Made by a program: the position numbers and the translations under genes. The notes under the pieces were generated by a model that saw nothing but the letters and a program-made list of their open reading frames with translations, had not been told where the DNA came from and did not search any database. Below are positions 32,981 to 41,490 of a stretch of DNA of 45,048 bases, one piece after another (the stretch's first letter is position 1; every line of letters starts with the position of its first letter). This DNA is from a virus, in the IMG/VR virus record IMGVR_UViG_3300043438_003308, positions 1 through 45,048 of that record; one strand, given 5' to 3'.

Positions 32981-33763
32981 TTATTTATCTGGACACTCTA
33001 CTGAAACTACGCCCTTTTGTGAAACTGCTATGCCTGCACAGACATTAGCAAATTGAATAGCTTGGATAATATCATTACTTTTTAGGTATTCAACCACCAG
33101 ACCAGCGATAAAGCTATCGCCAGCACCAGATACGTCCTTTACTTCAGTTGGGTTAAGTGGATATACTTGAGTTCCATTCCATTTAGCTCCATCTGCTCCA
33201 AGTGTAACAATTAGCTTATCCATACTGCTGTCAATGAAGTCCTTATCATGTGCTGGATTCTCAAACTCTTTTTTATTAATTTTAATGAAATTAAAATCAT
33301 TAGCCCACCAACCTAGCGGTTTTTTAGTATCAATGAAACTTAATTTAGCGTGTCTTGCAATCTTTTCTAAGGTTTCTTCAGTTAGGAACCCTTTATTATA
33401 GTCAGACACTACTACAATATCAGCCGCTGTAATTTGATATAGAATTTTTGAATCAAGCGAACCAATTGTAAGTGGTTCAACTGGCCCATCATTATCTACT
33501 CGTAAAAGAATATAATTTGAATTAATATCAACAAATCGGTGTTTAGTAATTTTTCCATTTGCTTGACCTATAAAATCAACATCAATTTCCCAATTTCCAG
33601 CAATGCTTCTGATATTTTCATATACATTACTTGCCATTCCACCATTTGTTTCAATATGGTTTGACTGAAAGATTGGAGTTGGTGCTTCTGGATTAAGTCG
33701 AGTACATTTGCCATATTCAAATATGTCAATACAGGCTTCGCCTATTACAAGAATTTTTTTCAT
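32981..33763 (-). CDS. PfkB-family sugar kinase (HldE kinase-domain-like)
   Basis: A ribokinase-fold enzyme of 260 residues. The early RLNPEAPTPIFQ corresponds to the R-x-S-P-E-A-P of heptose-7-phosphate kinases (HldE N-terminal domain). NGGMASNVYENI is the sugar-binding Gly-Gly region, VVVSDYNKGFL follows, and KDVSGAGDSFIAGL holds the catalytic G-A-G-D. Length is shorter than the host domain (about 320). With the HldD-like epimerase two genes upstream it suggests heptose or related sugar-phosphate synthesis. Substrate is inferred. Confidence 0.7.
   Translation of the reverse strand: MKKILVIGEACIDIFEYGKCTRLNPEAPTPIFQSNHIETNGGMASNVYENIRSIAGNWEIDVDFIGQANGKITKHRFVDINSNYILLRVDNDGPVEPLTIGSLDSKILYQITAADIVVVSDYNKGFLTEETLEKIARHAKLSFIDTKKPLGWWANDFNFIKINKKEFENPAHDKDFIDSSMDKLIVTLGADGAKWNGTQVYPLNPTEVKDVSGAGDSFIAGLVVEYLKSNDIIQAIQFANVCAGIAVSQKGVVSVECPDK
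32982..32988 (-). promoter_or_regulatory. Late promoter candidate ATAAATA overlapping a stop codon
   Basis: GATAAATAATT on the minus strand over the Asp-Lys-stop end of the sugar kinase gene and 20 bases before the EF-hand gene. Confidence 0.45.
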
Positions 33764-33772
33764 GCTATTAAA

Positions 33773-34153
33773 TTATTTTTGGCTATTACCTTTCCACACT
33801 CGATACGAATCTTCATCCATATGAGTGGTTGAAACTTCAAATATTTCTCCTTCAAACACTGCTTCAAGTTGATGAGGTTGTCCGGGTAACTGCCGAACAA
33901 CATCACCTGCCGTAAGTTGCTGCTCATGAACTTCTGCCGTTTCAGTATCAATCCATCTGTATATGAATATGCCAGAGTTAACATACCAAGTTTCATCCTT
34001 AAGCAAATGATAGTGCATTGAGAATTTACAACCTTCGTTAAATTGTAGAATCTTGCCACAGTACTTATCGTTATTTTCAATTATGATTTCTCTGCCCCAA
34101 CCTTTTGGAACTTCACAACCTTTGCAAACTGTTGGTTTAATTTGATGGCCCAT
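33773..34153 (-). CDS. Cupin-fold protein (sugar isomerase-like)
   Basis: A 126-residue single cupin. FSMHYHLLKDETWYVNSG provides the H-x-H...E metal motif, and LTAGDVVRQLPGQPHQLEAV the second cupin motif with Pro-Gly-x-x-H. The size and pattern fit small sugar-phosphate isomerase or epimerase cupins. N-terminal PTVCKGCEVPKGWGREIII looks like the entry of mannose-6-phosphate isomerase-type cupins. It lies between the HldD-like epimerase (17-base overlap) and the PfkB kinase, so it is part of the same sugar pathway. Confidence 0.65.
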   Translation of the reverse strand: MGHQIKPTVCKGCEVPKGWGREIIIENNDKYCGKILQFNEGCKFSMHYHLLKDETWYVNSGIFIYRWIDTETAEVHEQQLTAGDVVRQLPGQPHQLEAVFEGEIFEVSTTHMDEDSYRVWKGNSQK

Positions 34154-34973
34154 CTTCTTTTGATTTTTTTAAGTAGTCTAAATATGCTGGAACACCAGTA
34201 TCAATTGTCCATGATGGCTTCCAGCCAGGTAACCATTCATTTTTGTTACTTATTGTAAAAAATTGATAGCCGCTAGGAATTATTGATTCCTCAGTGTATT
34301 CAAATGGTATTTGCATTAATTGCATAACTTCTTCAAACGATCTAGACTCTCCACTACCTACATCAAAATGATTGCCTGCAAATTGCTCGTAATTCTCAAG
34401 TGCATGTAAGTTTGCAGACACAATATCTTCAACGTAAACAAAATCTCTAGTTGGTTTCTTTGGAAATAGTACAACCTTTTCCCCAGCTTGGATTTTTAAC
34501 CATGATTGATATGCAACTGATGCCATTTTACCTTTATGCTCTTCGCCAGGTCCATACACATTAAAATATCTAAGTGCAATTCCGCCTTTTGCTTTTACAA
34601 TATCTTCAGCCGCGTATTTACTCCAGCCATATAAGTTAGACGGATTCTTTCCATTAGTTCCATAGTTTGCAGCCGATGATGAGTAAATCATTTTACAATT
34701 TGCCATATAACAATATTCAGCTAATATTTTAGTGGCTTCATAATTAAGATTCATCATGTAATTTACATTCTGTTCTAGTGTATCAGAACATGCTCCAACA
34801 TGAAATATTACATCAGGCGATAGGCTTGCAACAATATCAATTAATTGGCTTTGCCAATCGTCAACCACCATAAAATCATTAACGTCTATTCCATAAACTG
34901 TCCAGTTTTTATCTAATTTACTAATTAGATTTTTTGCGATAAATCCCTGATCGCCAGTTACAAGTATCTTCAT
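34137..34973 (-). CDS. hldD: ADP-heptose epimerase-like SDR (HldD-type)
   Basis: A 278-residue extended SDR. VTGDQGFIAKNLI is the NAD(P)-binding motif; FHVGACSDTLEQNVNYMMNL then NYEATKILAEYC matches the HldD signature (FHEGACS...YMM..NY). SSSAANYGTNG and YGWSK (catalytic Tyr-Lys) follow, and ALRYFNVYGPGEEHKGKMAS is HldD-like too. HldD interconverts ADP-D- and ADP-L-glycero-manno-heptose. The gene starts in TAATG overlap with the 89-residue membrane protein. Substrate exactness is inferred from these motifs. Confidence 0.65.
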   Translation of the reverse strand: MKILVTGDQGFIAKNLISKLDKNWTVYGIDVNDFMVVDDWQSQLIDIVASLSPDVIFHVGACSDTLEQNVNYMMNLNYEATKILAEYCYMANCKMIYSSSAANYGTNGKNPSNLYGWSKYAAEDIVKAKGGIALRYFNVYGPGEEHKGKMASVAYQSWLKIQAGEKVVLFPKKPTRDFVYVEDIVSANLHALENYEQFAGNHFDVGSGESRSFEEVMQLMQIPFEYTEESIIPSGYQFFTISNKNEWLPGWKPSWTIDTGVPAYLDYLKKSKEDGPSN

Positions 34974-35242
34974 TATTTAAGTTGTATTATTGATACTGAC
35001 TCAACTCCTCTGTAAATTAAAATAGAGATTGTATCATCAACTGTTAGTTTAAAAAGACCACGACTAGAAAAGTCATTAGATAGTTTGGTAATTTCAACTG
35101 TTTGCACATGCTGTGGTGCATTAGCTTGCATATGACTAACTTCTAGTTTATTATTCTTTTTTTCAAAGAAGCTTACTACTGTTAGCAGTATTGATACTAC
35201 TACAATAAGACTTATCATTACAAATATTAGGCGGTTATTCAT
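34973..35242 (-). CDS. Small single-pass membrane protein
   Basis: An 89-residue protein with an N-terminal transmembrane segment (LIFVMISLIVVVSILLTVVS, about 5-24) followed by a lysine-rich edge and a 60-residue soluble domain that should face the periplasm. The ATG comes 1 base after the ClpC stop, and its stop overlaps the epimerase start. No family seen; a spanin or exclusion role cannot be shown. Confidence 0.65.
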   Translation of the reverse strand: MNNRLIFVMISLIVVVSILLTVVSFFEKKNNKLEVSHMQANAPQHVQTVEITKLSNDFSSRGLFKLTVDDTISILIYRGVESVSIIQLK

Positions 35243-35243
35243 T

Positions 35244-37223
35244 TTATTTAATAGTTAATTTTGTGTCTTTAGCTTTATGGTTAATTACTAGGTGGTCACC
35301 ATCTTTAATGTTACCATCGATATATGCTTCCGCAATAAGATCTTCAACATGAGTTTGAATAGCTCTTTTTAATGGACGAGCTCCAAATTTATGATCATAG
35401 CCTGCTTCAATTAAAAATTCTTTTGCGGACTTTGTTAATTCAACAGTATAACCATTTTCCTTTACTCTTGAATAAAGATCTAATAATTCAACTTCAATTA
35501 TTTGAGCAACATCCTCTTTCTTTAGGGACTCAAAGATAATAATATCATCTAGCCGATTAATAAATTCTGGTGCAAATTGTTTGCTAACCGCTTTTCTTAA
35601 AATACCTGATGCTAATTCTTTTTGTTGTTCAAATGGAGTTGATGATGAGAACCCAATACCTCCACCAAAATCTTGTAATTCCTTAACTCCCAAATTTGAA
35701 GTCATAATAATTACAGTATTCTTAAAATCTATTTTTCGGCCAAGACCATCAGTCATATGGCCTTCGTCCAATACTTGTAATAAGGTATGGAAAATATCTG
35801 GATGGGCTTTCTCAACTTCATCTAATAAAATAACTGAATAGGGTTTACGTTTTACTTTTTCTGTCAGCTGTCCACCTTCTTCATATCCAACATAGCCTGG
35901 AGGAGCTCCTATTAATTTGGTTGACGTAAATTTTTCTCCAAATTCAGTCATATCAATTCTGATTAGGGAATCATCTGTGTCAAACATAAATTTTGCTAAC
36001 TGTTTAGCTAATTCAGTTTTACCAACTCCAGTTGGGCCTAGAAACATGAATGTACCAATTGGGCGATTTTTAGATTTAAGACCTGCTCGTGAGCGTTGAA
36101 TTGCTTTAGTTAATTTAGATACTGCTTCAGATTGCCCAATAACTCTTTCCTTTAACCATTTAGCCATAGTTGATAGTCTTTCAAGTTCTGAACCTTTTAG
36201 TCTAGTAACTGGTATGCCTGTCATAATTGCAACAACATTTGCAATATCTTCTTCTGATACAGTTAATCGATTAATCTTTAATGATTCCTCCCATTGAACT
36301 TTCTCATCATCAATATCTTTCATTACTTTAAGAGCGTCATCTCTAAGTTTTGCAGCAGCTTCATACTGTTGTGCATCAACCGCTTTTTGTTTTTTAGCAC
36401 TTACTTCAACAAATTTTTCTTCTAATTTCTTAATTGCCTCTGGCACAACTACTCCATTGATATGAACTGCTGCACCAGCTTCGTCCATTAAGTCAATTGC
36501 TTTATCTGGTAAAAATCTGTCCTGTAAGTATCGGTCACTATATGCAACGCATGCATCTAATGCTTCATCCGTATACTTAACAGAATGGTGATCTTCATAT
36601 TTAGATCTGATATTCTCGATGATTTGGCGTGACTGTTCTAAGGTAGATGGATTTACCATAACCTGTTGAAAGCGGCGGCTAAGAGCACCATCTTTTTCAA
36701 TTGATCCTCTAAATTCGTCTAAGGTAGTTGCACCAATACACTGAATTTCTCCACGGCTAAGCGCTGGCTTTAGGATATTTGCAGCATCTAATGATCCGCT
36801 TGCCGAACCTGCTCCGATTAGGGTATGAATTTCATCAATGAATAGAATAACATTTGGATTCGCCTGAACCTCTTCTATTATTTGCTCCATGCGCTCTTCA
36901 AATTGACCTCTATATTTGGTACCCGCTACTAAGTTAGCTAATTCAAGAGTTATTATCTTTTTATCAAAAAGAACTCTTGGACAAGTTTTATCAATAATCA
37001 TTTTAGCAAGACCCTCAACGATTGCAGTTTTACCTACACCAGGTTCTCCAATTAGGAGAGGGTTATTTTTCTTTCGCCTTGCCAGGATTTGACTGCATCT
37101 ACGTATTTCTTTCTCTCTGCCAACAACCGGATCTAATTTACCCTCTAGTGCAAGTTGGGTAAGGTCTTTACCGAATGAATCAAGCATTGGTGTTTTGCCG
37201 GTTTTACTATTGTGTTTTGCCAT
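35244..37223 (-). CDS. clpC: ClpC-type AAA+ unfoldase lacking the N-domain
   Basis: Two AAA+ modules: D1 with GEPGVGKT (59-66), ILFIDEIHTLIGAGSASGSL and a UVR-type coiled middle segment (DAQQYEAAAKLRDDA); D2 with FLGPTGVGKTELAKQ, IDMTEFGEKF and SVILLDEVEKAHPDIF. The stretch GVKELQDFGGGIGFSS holds an I-G-F tripeptide where ClpC/ClpX loops dock on ClpP. The opening TPMLDSFGKDLTQLALEGKL follows Bacteroidota ClpC, but the adaptor-binding N-domain (about 150 residues) is absent; 659 residues. It may seize host ClpP or act as disaggregase. Confidence 0.9.
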   Translation of the reverse strand: MAKHNSKTGKTPMLDSFGKDLTQLALEGKLDPVVGREKEIRRCSQILARRKKNNPLLIGEPGVGKTAIVEGLAKMIIDKTCPRVLFDKKIITLELANLVAGTKYRGQFEERMEQIIEEVQANPNVILFIDEIHTLIGAGSASGSLDAANILKPALSRGEIQCIGATTLDEFRGSIEKDGALSRRFQQVMVNPSTLEQSRQIIENIRSKYEDHHSVKYTDEALDACVAYSDRYLQDRFLPDKAIDLMDEAGAAVHINGVVVPEAIKKLEEKFVEVSAKKQKAVDAQQYEAAAKLRDDALKVMKDIDDEKVQWEESLKINRLTVSEEDIANVVAIMTGIPVTRLKGSELERLSTMAKWLKERVIGQSEAVSKLTKAIQRSRAGLKSKNRPIGTFMFLGPTGVGKTELAKQLAKFMFDTDDSLIRIDMTEFGEKFTSTKLIGAPPGYVGYEEGGQLTEKVKRKPYSVILLDEVEKAHPDIFHTLLQVLDEGHMTDGLGRKIDFKNTVIIMTSNLGVKELQDFGGGIGFSSSTPFEQQKELASGILRKAVSKQFAPEFINRLDDIIIFESLKKEDVAQIIEVELLDLYSRVKENGYTVELTKSAKEFLIEAGYDHKFGARPLKRAIQTHVEDLIAEAYIDGNIKDGDHLVINHKAKDTKLTIK

Positions 37224-37244
37224 ATATGTATTGTAGTTATTTTA

Positions 37245-37880
37245 TTAGTCCCACCAGCCGCGTAATCCGCTACCGTCAAATTGTTTTTGCCAATTATCCC
37301 ATGCCGCTTTATGTTCAATATCTCCATCAGGATCCTTTTCAAATTTTGAATAATCTTGACCCTTTATTAGGTGCCATAATTCGTTCCATTCTTGCTCTTC
37401 AATTTCACGAGATCGTGCAAATACTTTACGATTATGGTCTCGTTCTTCTTCCGTGTTGTGATCTACTAATTGAGAATATCCCGGCTTATCTGGAACATCT
37501 TCAAATTCCCATGGATGATGTATGGTTTCGCCTAATTCAGCCTCAGCCATTTGGATAAAATCGTCAGCTATAAAGTGTTGCATAAGTTCTGAAGCACGCT
37601 TCATTGCTTTAACCTTTTTACCTGAACTGGTTTCTTCTTCAATACCGTCTCTTTCAATTCGGATTGCCATATTATGGAGCGCAACCTGTAATAACGGTAA
37701 TACTGCGTGTTGACCGCTCCACCATCTATAATCCCAGACAGCTTTGCGAAACATCCACATATTTTTTAAACCTCTAGGTAAATCATATCTGAAAAAATCC
37801 CAGGTTTTCCAATACCAACGTTCTCTATTAATCATTCTTTTAAAACTATCAAAGAATGTATCTGCAAATCCTACTTCCAT
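37245..37880 (-). CDS. Conserved phage protein, Trp-rich, unknown function
   Basis: A 211-residue protein with an aromatic N-terminal part (RWYWKTWDFFRYDLPRGLKN then MWMFRKAVWDYRWWSGQ), a helix-rich middle (LLQVALHNMAIRIERDGIEE) and an acidic, Glu/His-rich end. Proteins of this type occur in many large phages without a known role. It lies 21 bases upstream of ClpC in the same operon and 2 bases after the membrane-anchored gene. Confidence 0.65.
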   Translation of the reverse strand: MEVGFADTFFDSFKRMINRERWYWKTWDFFRYDLPRGLKNMWMFRKAVWDYRWWSGQHAVLPLLQVALHNMAIRIERDGIEEETSSGKKVKAMKRASELMQHFIADDFIQMAEAELGETIHHPWEFEDVPDKPGYSQLVDHNTEEERDHNRKVFARSREIEEQEWNELWHLIKGQDYSKFEKDPDGDIEHKAAWDNWQKQFDGSGLRGWWD

Positions 37881-37882
37881 AC

Positions 37883-38164
37883 TTAATCTATTTGTTTTTT
37901 AATTGTATCTGGAGTACTTGAACTTGGGCTAGTTACCGGTACTTCACAATGATGTTTTTTACATGAAACTGGTACCCTTAATGTATCATGAATAATAACC
38001 TTAGTTTCAATTCTAATTGTATCATGCTGGATCGGGTCTGCCTCCAATATAACCTTAACTGACTGAGGTTTAAATACAGCAAATGCTGTACCAGTAACTA
38101 CCAGTGCTGTTACTAGTATAATAATACTAGCACCAATTGCGAATAACCTATTGAACTTGTTCAT
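37883..38164 (-). CDS. Small membrane-anchored protein
   Basis: A 93-residue protein with a hydrophobic segment (LFAIGASIIILVTALVVTGT, about 7-26) and a 60-residue tail with repeated I-H-D-T-[I/L]-R phrases (IQHDTIRIETKVIIHDTLRV) and two cysteines. The tail probably faces the periplasm. It overlaps the upstream gene by 17 bases. Spanin-like size, but not assignable. Confidence 0.6.
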   Translation of the reverse strand: MNKFNRLFAIGASIIILVTALVVTGTAFAVFKPQSVKVILEADPIQHDTIRIETKVIIHDTLRVPVSCKKHHCEVPVTSPSSSTPDTIKKQID

Positions 38165-38609
38165 CTATTTTAGTAATTAAGGTTTTTAATGAATGTTTGA
38201 CATTATTTCTAAAACTGGCTTCCATTTCATTACGTCGGAGTTCAACTTCTTCAATAAAAGCATTATATAAAGTTTTATAGGTTTTTGGTGAAAGGCTAAT
38301 ATTATAACCGAAAACATGATTAATAACAGTAAGCTCATTCTGATCCATTATTATTAAAATATGATTCTCATCATTTTTAACATAGTGTTTGCCAAGTACT
38401 GGACTAATTAACAATTCGCTATTTGACAATTTAATCATTTTTTTAAAAACACTAGCCGCTTCACGTTCGCTATTATCAAAGTTATTTGACTTAATTGTAG
38501 TTGGATCAAGCGCTTTAGCTATACGAAGCGCCAGTAGTTGAGATAGCCTTTTAAATCTATGCATTCGACTAATCTTATTAATGATTTTAGTTTGATTTGA
38601 ATGTATCAT
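38148..38609 (-). CDS. Hypothetical protein
   Basis: A 153-residue, basic, mixed alpha/beta protein, no family seen. A central hydrophobic strand pair (HILIIMDQNELTVINHVFGY) and a C-terminal helix (AFIEEVELRRNEMEASF) are visible. A TAGTATAATAA motif lies just upstream. Confidence 0.6.
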   Translation of the reverse strand: MIHSNQTKIINKISRMHRFKRLSQLLALRIAKALDPTTIKSNNFDNSEREAASVFKKMIKLSNSELLISPVLGKHYVKNDENHILIIMDQNELTVINHVFGYNISLSPKTYKTLYNAFIEEVELRRNEMEASFRNNVKHSLKTLITKIDEQVQ

Positions 38610-38628
38610 AAGGTTATTATACTAAATA

Positions 38629-39000
38629 TTAATGAGGCCTGCCAAAAATAGATTCAAATAAGTCAAGATTAGTTTTTTCAAGACAATATTCAACAAAATC
38701 AGTTGAGCATCTCATTTCCTCAACACATTTCCAAAGACTTGGAATATCATAGCAAATTGGATTACCATCTTTATCCCAAGCCTGATTTGGATCTTCGGCT
38801 AAGTCATCCCTTTCATAAATAAACCAGGAAATCCAATCTTCGGCATCCTTTCCATAATACGCTCTAAGTAATAAAGTAATAGTAGCACAATAAGAATCCT
38901 CATAGTCCATCAAGTCAACTCCTAATCGATACAGAGTTCTACTTTTATCTTGTTGATCCTTAATTTGAGTTATTATCTTTTCGAATACTTCCAGCTTCAT
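38629..39000 (-). CDS. Conserved phage protein, unknown function
   Basis: A 123-residue protein containing ITLLLRAYYGKDAEDWISWF and PNQAWDKDGNPICYDIPSLW, a pattern found in small proteins of many T4-like phages, with an acidic overall charge. It overlaps the end of the upstream gene by 41 bases. Function unknown. Confidence 0.65.
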   Translation of the reverse strand: MKLEVFEKIITQIKDQQDKSRTLYRLGVDLMDYEDSYCATITLLLRAYYGKDAEDWISWFIYERDDLAEDPNQAWDKDGNPICYDIPSLWKCVEEMRCSTDFVEYCLEKTNLDLFESIFGRPH

Positions 39001-39199
39001 TTAGAATAATTTTAGATTGATTTTCGATTCTTTGAATATACTCTTCTATTACAACTTCCATTCCGGACTGAAGTAATTGAGTTAAGTCTTCTTGCGAAGT
39101 AACCATGCCCATTTGCTGAGCTGATGCTAATGCTTGAACTGTTTGAATTGCACCTTCTTTTGCAATTTGTTCAATTAAGCTAAGTTCATTATTTTCCAT
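38960..39199 (-). CDS. Small helical protein
   Basis: A 79-residue, helical, Gln/Glu-rich protein (ELSLIEQIAKEGAIQTVQAL). It overlaps its neighbours on both sides (41 bases at the end, 11 at the start), which is usual in this block. No function seen. Confidence 0.55.
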   Translation of the reverse strand: MENNELSLIEQIAKEGAIQTVQALASAQQMGMVTSQEDLTQLLQSGMEVVIEEYIQRIENQSKIILNEAGSIRKDNNSN

Positions 39200-39368
39200 A
39201 CTGTTCTTTATGTTGTTTAATTTTTTCTTCTAGTAATTCCAAGTCAAATTGAATTGGCCCATATTCAGTATCTGAACAATCAAATACAACTTTATCATCT
39301 ACTATTTTAAGATAAGCATTTCTGCTGTATTTTGCATCTTGCTCAGTAACTATTGTTTCGGTGCTCAT
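39189..39368 (-). CDS. 59-residue acidic protein
   Basis: A short gene beginning MSTETIVTEQDAKYSRNAYL and ending IKQHKEQYGK, with a stop that overlaps the next gene. The ATG overlaps the stop of the HAD gene as ATGA. Coupled start and stop and the lack of any other gene here support it. Function unknown. Confidence 0.55.
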   Translation of the reverse strand: MSTETIVTEQDAKYSRNAYLKIVDDKVVFDCSDTEYGPIQFDLELLEEKIKQHKEQYGK

Positions 39369-39955
39369 AATAAAAAATTTAAGATTTTTTCTTTAATTCC
39401 AGACTGTTTAATACCTTCTCTAGATTTTGGAGTTAATACGAAATTTTTAAGGCCCCATTCTCTATCACTATCTCCCCAAGTTGGGTCAGTATATGGAGCT
39501 CCCATATTAAGATCGTCAACTGCAACCCAATGAGTAATCTCTGGATGGTCAACTAAGTACTGTCTGATCTCAACTGCTCGCGTTTGCTCAAGATCCCATT
39601 TTGGACTCCATACAAATACTGATTCATTATGCCAATCGCATGCACCTAAACTAGGAGTAAATGCAATAGGTTTCTTAATGATTCCTTTTGATTCATAATA
39701 TTCTCCCATTTCTTCTACTGTTGCCCAACGGGTCCAATCCGAACTTACTACAATCTCAGCATTAGTTTCTGCAATAATCTCATTAAGAATATCAATAGCC
39801 TTTTGATTAAAATTATCAAATCTGTATTCTACTGGCATATTTGGAGTTTCATCAGCTGACTTTATACCTTCAGCTAATGCACGTTTTTTGAATCGCCCAC
39901 CCCATTCAGTTGCTAAGCAAATAACGCCATCATGATCAAGAAATATTACTTTCAT
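39365..39955 (-). CDS. HAD-like phosphatase (second SAK-type HAD)
   Basis: VIFLDHDGVICLATEWGG is a HAD motif I (D-x-D-G), and AEIVVSSDWTRWATVEEMGE carries the S-S-x-W of motif II, both in the style of the second HAD family of Swiss-army-knife RNA repair proteins. THWVAVDDLNMG gives the late acidic motif. 196 residues. It lies away from the repair cassette at 15042-18143, in a block of small unknown proteins. Confidence 0.65.
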   Translation of the reverse strand: MKVIFLDHDGVICLATEWGGRFKKRALAEGIKSADETPNMPVEYRFDNFNQKAIDILNEIIAETNAEIVVSSDWTRWATVEEMGEYYESKGIIKKPIAFTPSLGACDWHNESVFVWSPKWDLEQTRAVEIRQYLVDHPEITHWVAVDDLNMGAPYTDPTWGDSDREWGLKNFVLTPKSREGIKQSGIKEKILNFLL

Positions 39956-40187
39956 TCTTCACGTGATTTATCATGTCATCAGTTGCTGCAATCAACTCAA
40001 AGTCCATGCCAACCAATCCAAATTCAGGATCAGTTTCTAATTCTTTTCTTAATGCTTCAAAATCAGCTAAGCTAGGTTCTTCAAAATAGCCGCAAAAATG
40101 GTAAACAAAAATTGAGCCGTCCTTTTCATCTTTGGTAACTGCTGCAATTCCATGGGTAATGTCGCTTACTTGTTTTTCAGTGTTCAT
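39936..40187 (-). CDS. Small hypothetical protein
   Basis: An 83-residue, acidic protein (SIFVYHFCGYFEEPSLADFE). It overlaps the HAD gene by 20 bases and starts one base after the next gene's stop. No family seen. Confidence 0.6.
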   Translation of the reverse strand: MNTEKQVSDITHGIAAVTKDEKDGSIFVYHFCGYFEEPSLADFEALRKELETDPEFGLVGMDFELIAATDDMINHVKNESNIS

Positions 40188-40188
40188 A

Positions 40189-40527
40189 TTATTTAGAGGT
40201 ATTATTTTTATATTTTTTCCATTCTTCTAGATCTCCAACCAGTACATAAACTGACTTTTCAGTTCTAAACTTTACAAAGTCAATATGACCTGCTGAATCT
40301 AGCTGTTTTTCAAGTATTTCAGTTACTTTAGTTGTAAGCCAATAATCTTGATCAGAATATGACCGTGCTGTAACTGAGCCGACTAGTATTGAACAGCCAA
40401 TAACTGGCTCACTACCAACAACTTCTTTATAGCTGCGGTCCTCATTCCAGGCAATTGCTTCAACTCGAGCTCCCTGTTCTTTAAACTCTTCTCGACCGTC
40501 TTCGTGTAATTTAATTAGTAGTGGCAT
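40189..40527 (-). CDS. Small hypothetical protein
   Basis: A 112-residue, alpha/beta protein (GCSILVGSVTARSYSDQDYW; VYVLVGDLEEWKKYK). No family recognised. It overlaps the upstream gene by 17 bases. Confidence 0.6.
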   Translation of the reverse strand: MPLLIKLHEDGREEFKEQGARVEAIAWNEDRSYKEVVGSEPVIGCSILVGSVTARSYSDQDYWLTTKVTEILEKQLDSAGHIDFVKFRTEKSVYVLVGDLEEWKKYKNNTSK

Positions 40528-40759
40528 GTTTTAGTGCAGTTAATCGATTTTCTAATCGGTTCATAGTTTTATCATCAAGTCTTATACTAAGGTCTCTGGT
40601 TAATTTACTGTATACTCCAAATTCCAATTCAGAATAGACCTTTGTAAATTGATTTATTAATTTTCTAGCAACTTGGTCTTGTTCACGAGTCTCACATGAG
40701 TCAATTACCTTTTCAATCCAAATTGCTACGTCTCCGTAATGTTTACTAGTTGCTGCCAT
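40511..40759 (-). CDS. Small helical hypothetical protein
   Basis: An 82-residue, helical protein (IWIEKVIDSCETREQDQVAR; MNRLENRLTALKHA). It overlaps the secreted-protein gene by 14 bases. No family recognised. Confidence 0.6.
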   Translation of the reverse strand: MAATSKHYGDVAIWIEKVIDSCETREQDQVARKLINQFTKVYSELEFGVYSKLTRDLSIRLDDKTMNRLENRLTALKHATTN

Positions 40760-41273
40760 TGTTTAAAGTATTTAATGAATTATTAAATGATCTATTTACA
40801 CCTAATGCGGCATAATAGTATTCTATGCCATTTTTAGTTTTACGTAAAGTACATGACATTCCTTGCTCTACTGTTATTACACAGGCTTGATGGCCAGAGT
40901 CATGTGCACTAATCAATAATGGAACCAAGCTAGTTGACGTAGTTGGTTCAACTTTGCCATCTTGATACACTATCCATGTTCCTGGAGAATTAACGATTGC
41001 AATAATTGATTGATCTCTGTGTTTATTTGCAAACTCATAATTTGATTTAATGAGTTTCAATTGATCAGATTCTACCCAACTTATTACAGGTCGTATACCT
41101 TTCCAGCTAGTGTCCTTTAACCAGATTCGATGGATTAAATTTGAAAGTGGGTCATCGCATAGTAAATATAATGTATCCTTTGCGAAAGTTGGCTGGACAT
41201 GATCAGCAAACTGAGTTTGCGCATTTACTGTATTTGATAATACAATTGCTAGTATAAAAATTAGTTTTTTCAT
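40746..41273 (-). CDS. Secreted/periplasmic protein
   Basis: A 175-residue protein with a signal peptide MKKLIFILAIVLSNTVNAQ, with probable cleavage after V-N-A. The mature part is globular with four or more cysteines (LYLLCDDP, HQACVITVEQGMSCTLRK), suggesting disulfides in the periplasm. No enzyme motif is seen. Exported phage proteins often act in lysis or superinfection exclusion; this is a guess here. Confidence 0.6.
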   Translation of the reverse strand: MKKLIFILAIVLSNTVNAQTQFADHVQPTFAKDTLYLLCDDPLSNLIHRIWLKDTSWKGIRPVISWVESDQLKLIKSNYEFANKHRDQSIIAIVNSPGTWIVYQDGKVEPTTSTSLVPLLISAHDSGHQACVITVEQGMSCTLRKTKNGIEYYYAALGVNRSFNNSLNTLNNGSN

Positions 41274-41280
41274 TGTTCTT

Positions 41281-41490
41281 TTAATTTAATTCATTAATCA
41301 TAATAGTCAAATGATTAACTACATGTTTGACTCCATATAAACGTACCATATCTGATAAGATTAGGCCAGTTCCATGAAATTCTAAATACTTCACAATATC
41401 TAACCCTTGATAATTCTCAAGATAGTGTAGTGCTCTTTCTTTGATTGCATCTCTATGGATTGCATCTTCACTAATTCGAAGCTCTATCAT
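41281..41490 (-). CDS. Small hypothetical protein
   Basis: A 69-residue, alpha-helical protein (AIKERALHYLENYQGLDIVK). It overlaps the lipoprotein gene by 20 bases and sits 7 bases before the secreted-protein gene. Confidence 0.55.
   Translation of the reverse strand: MIELRISEDAIHRDAIKERALHYLENYQGLDIVKYLEFHGTGLILSDMVRLYGVKHVVNHLTIMINELN

Noticed and set aside
33760-34080. 106-residue minus-strand frame overlapping the cupin gene
   Set aside because: It is a shadow in another frame; the cupin frame has the metal-binding motifs.
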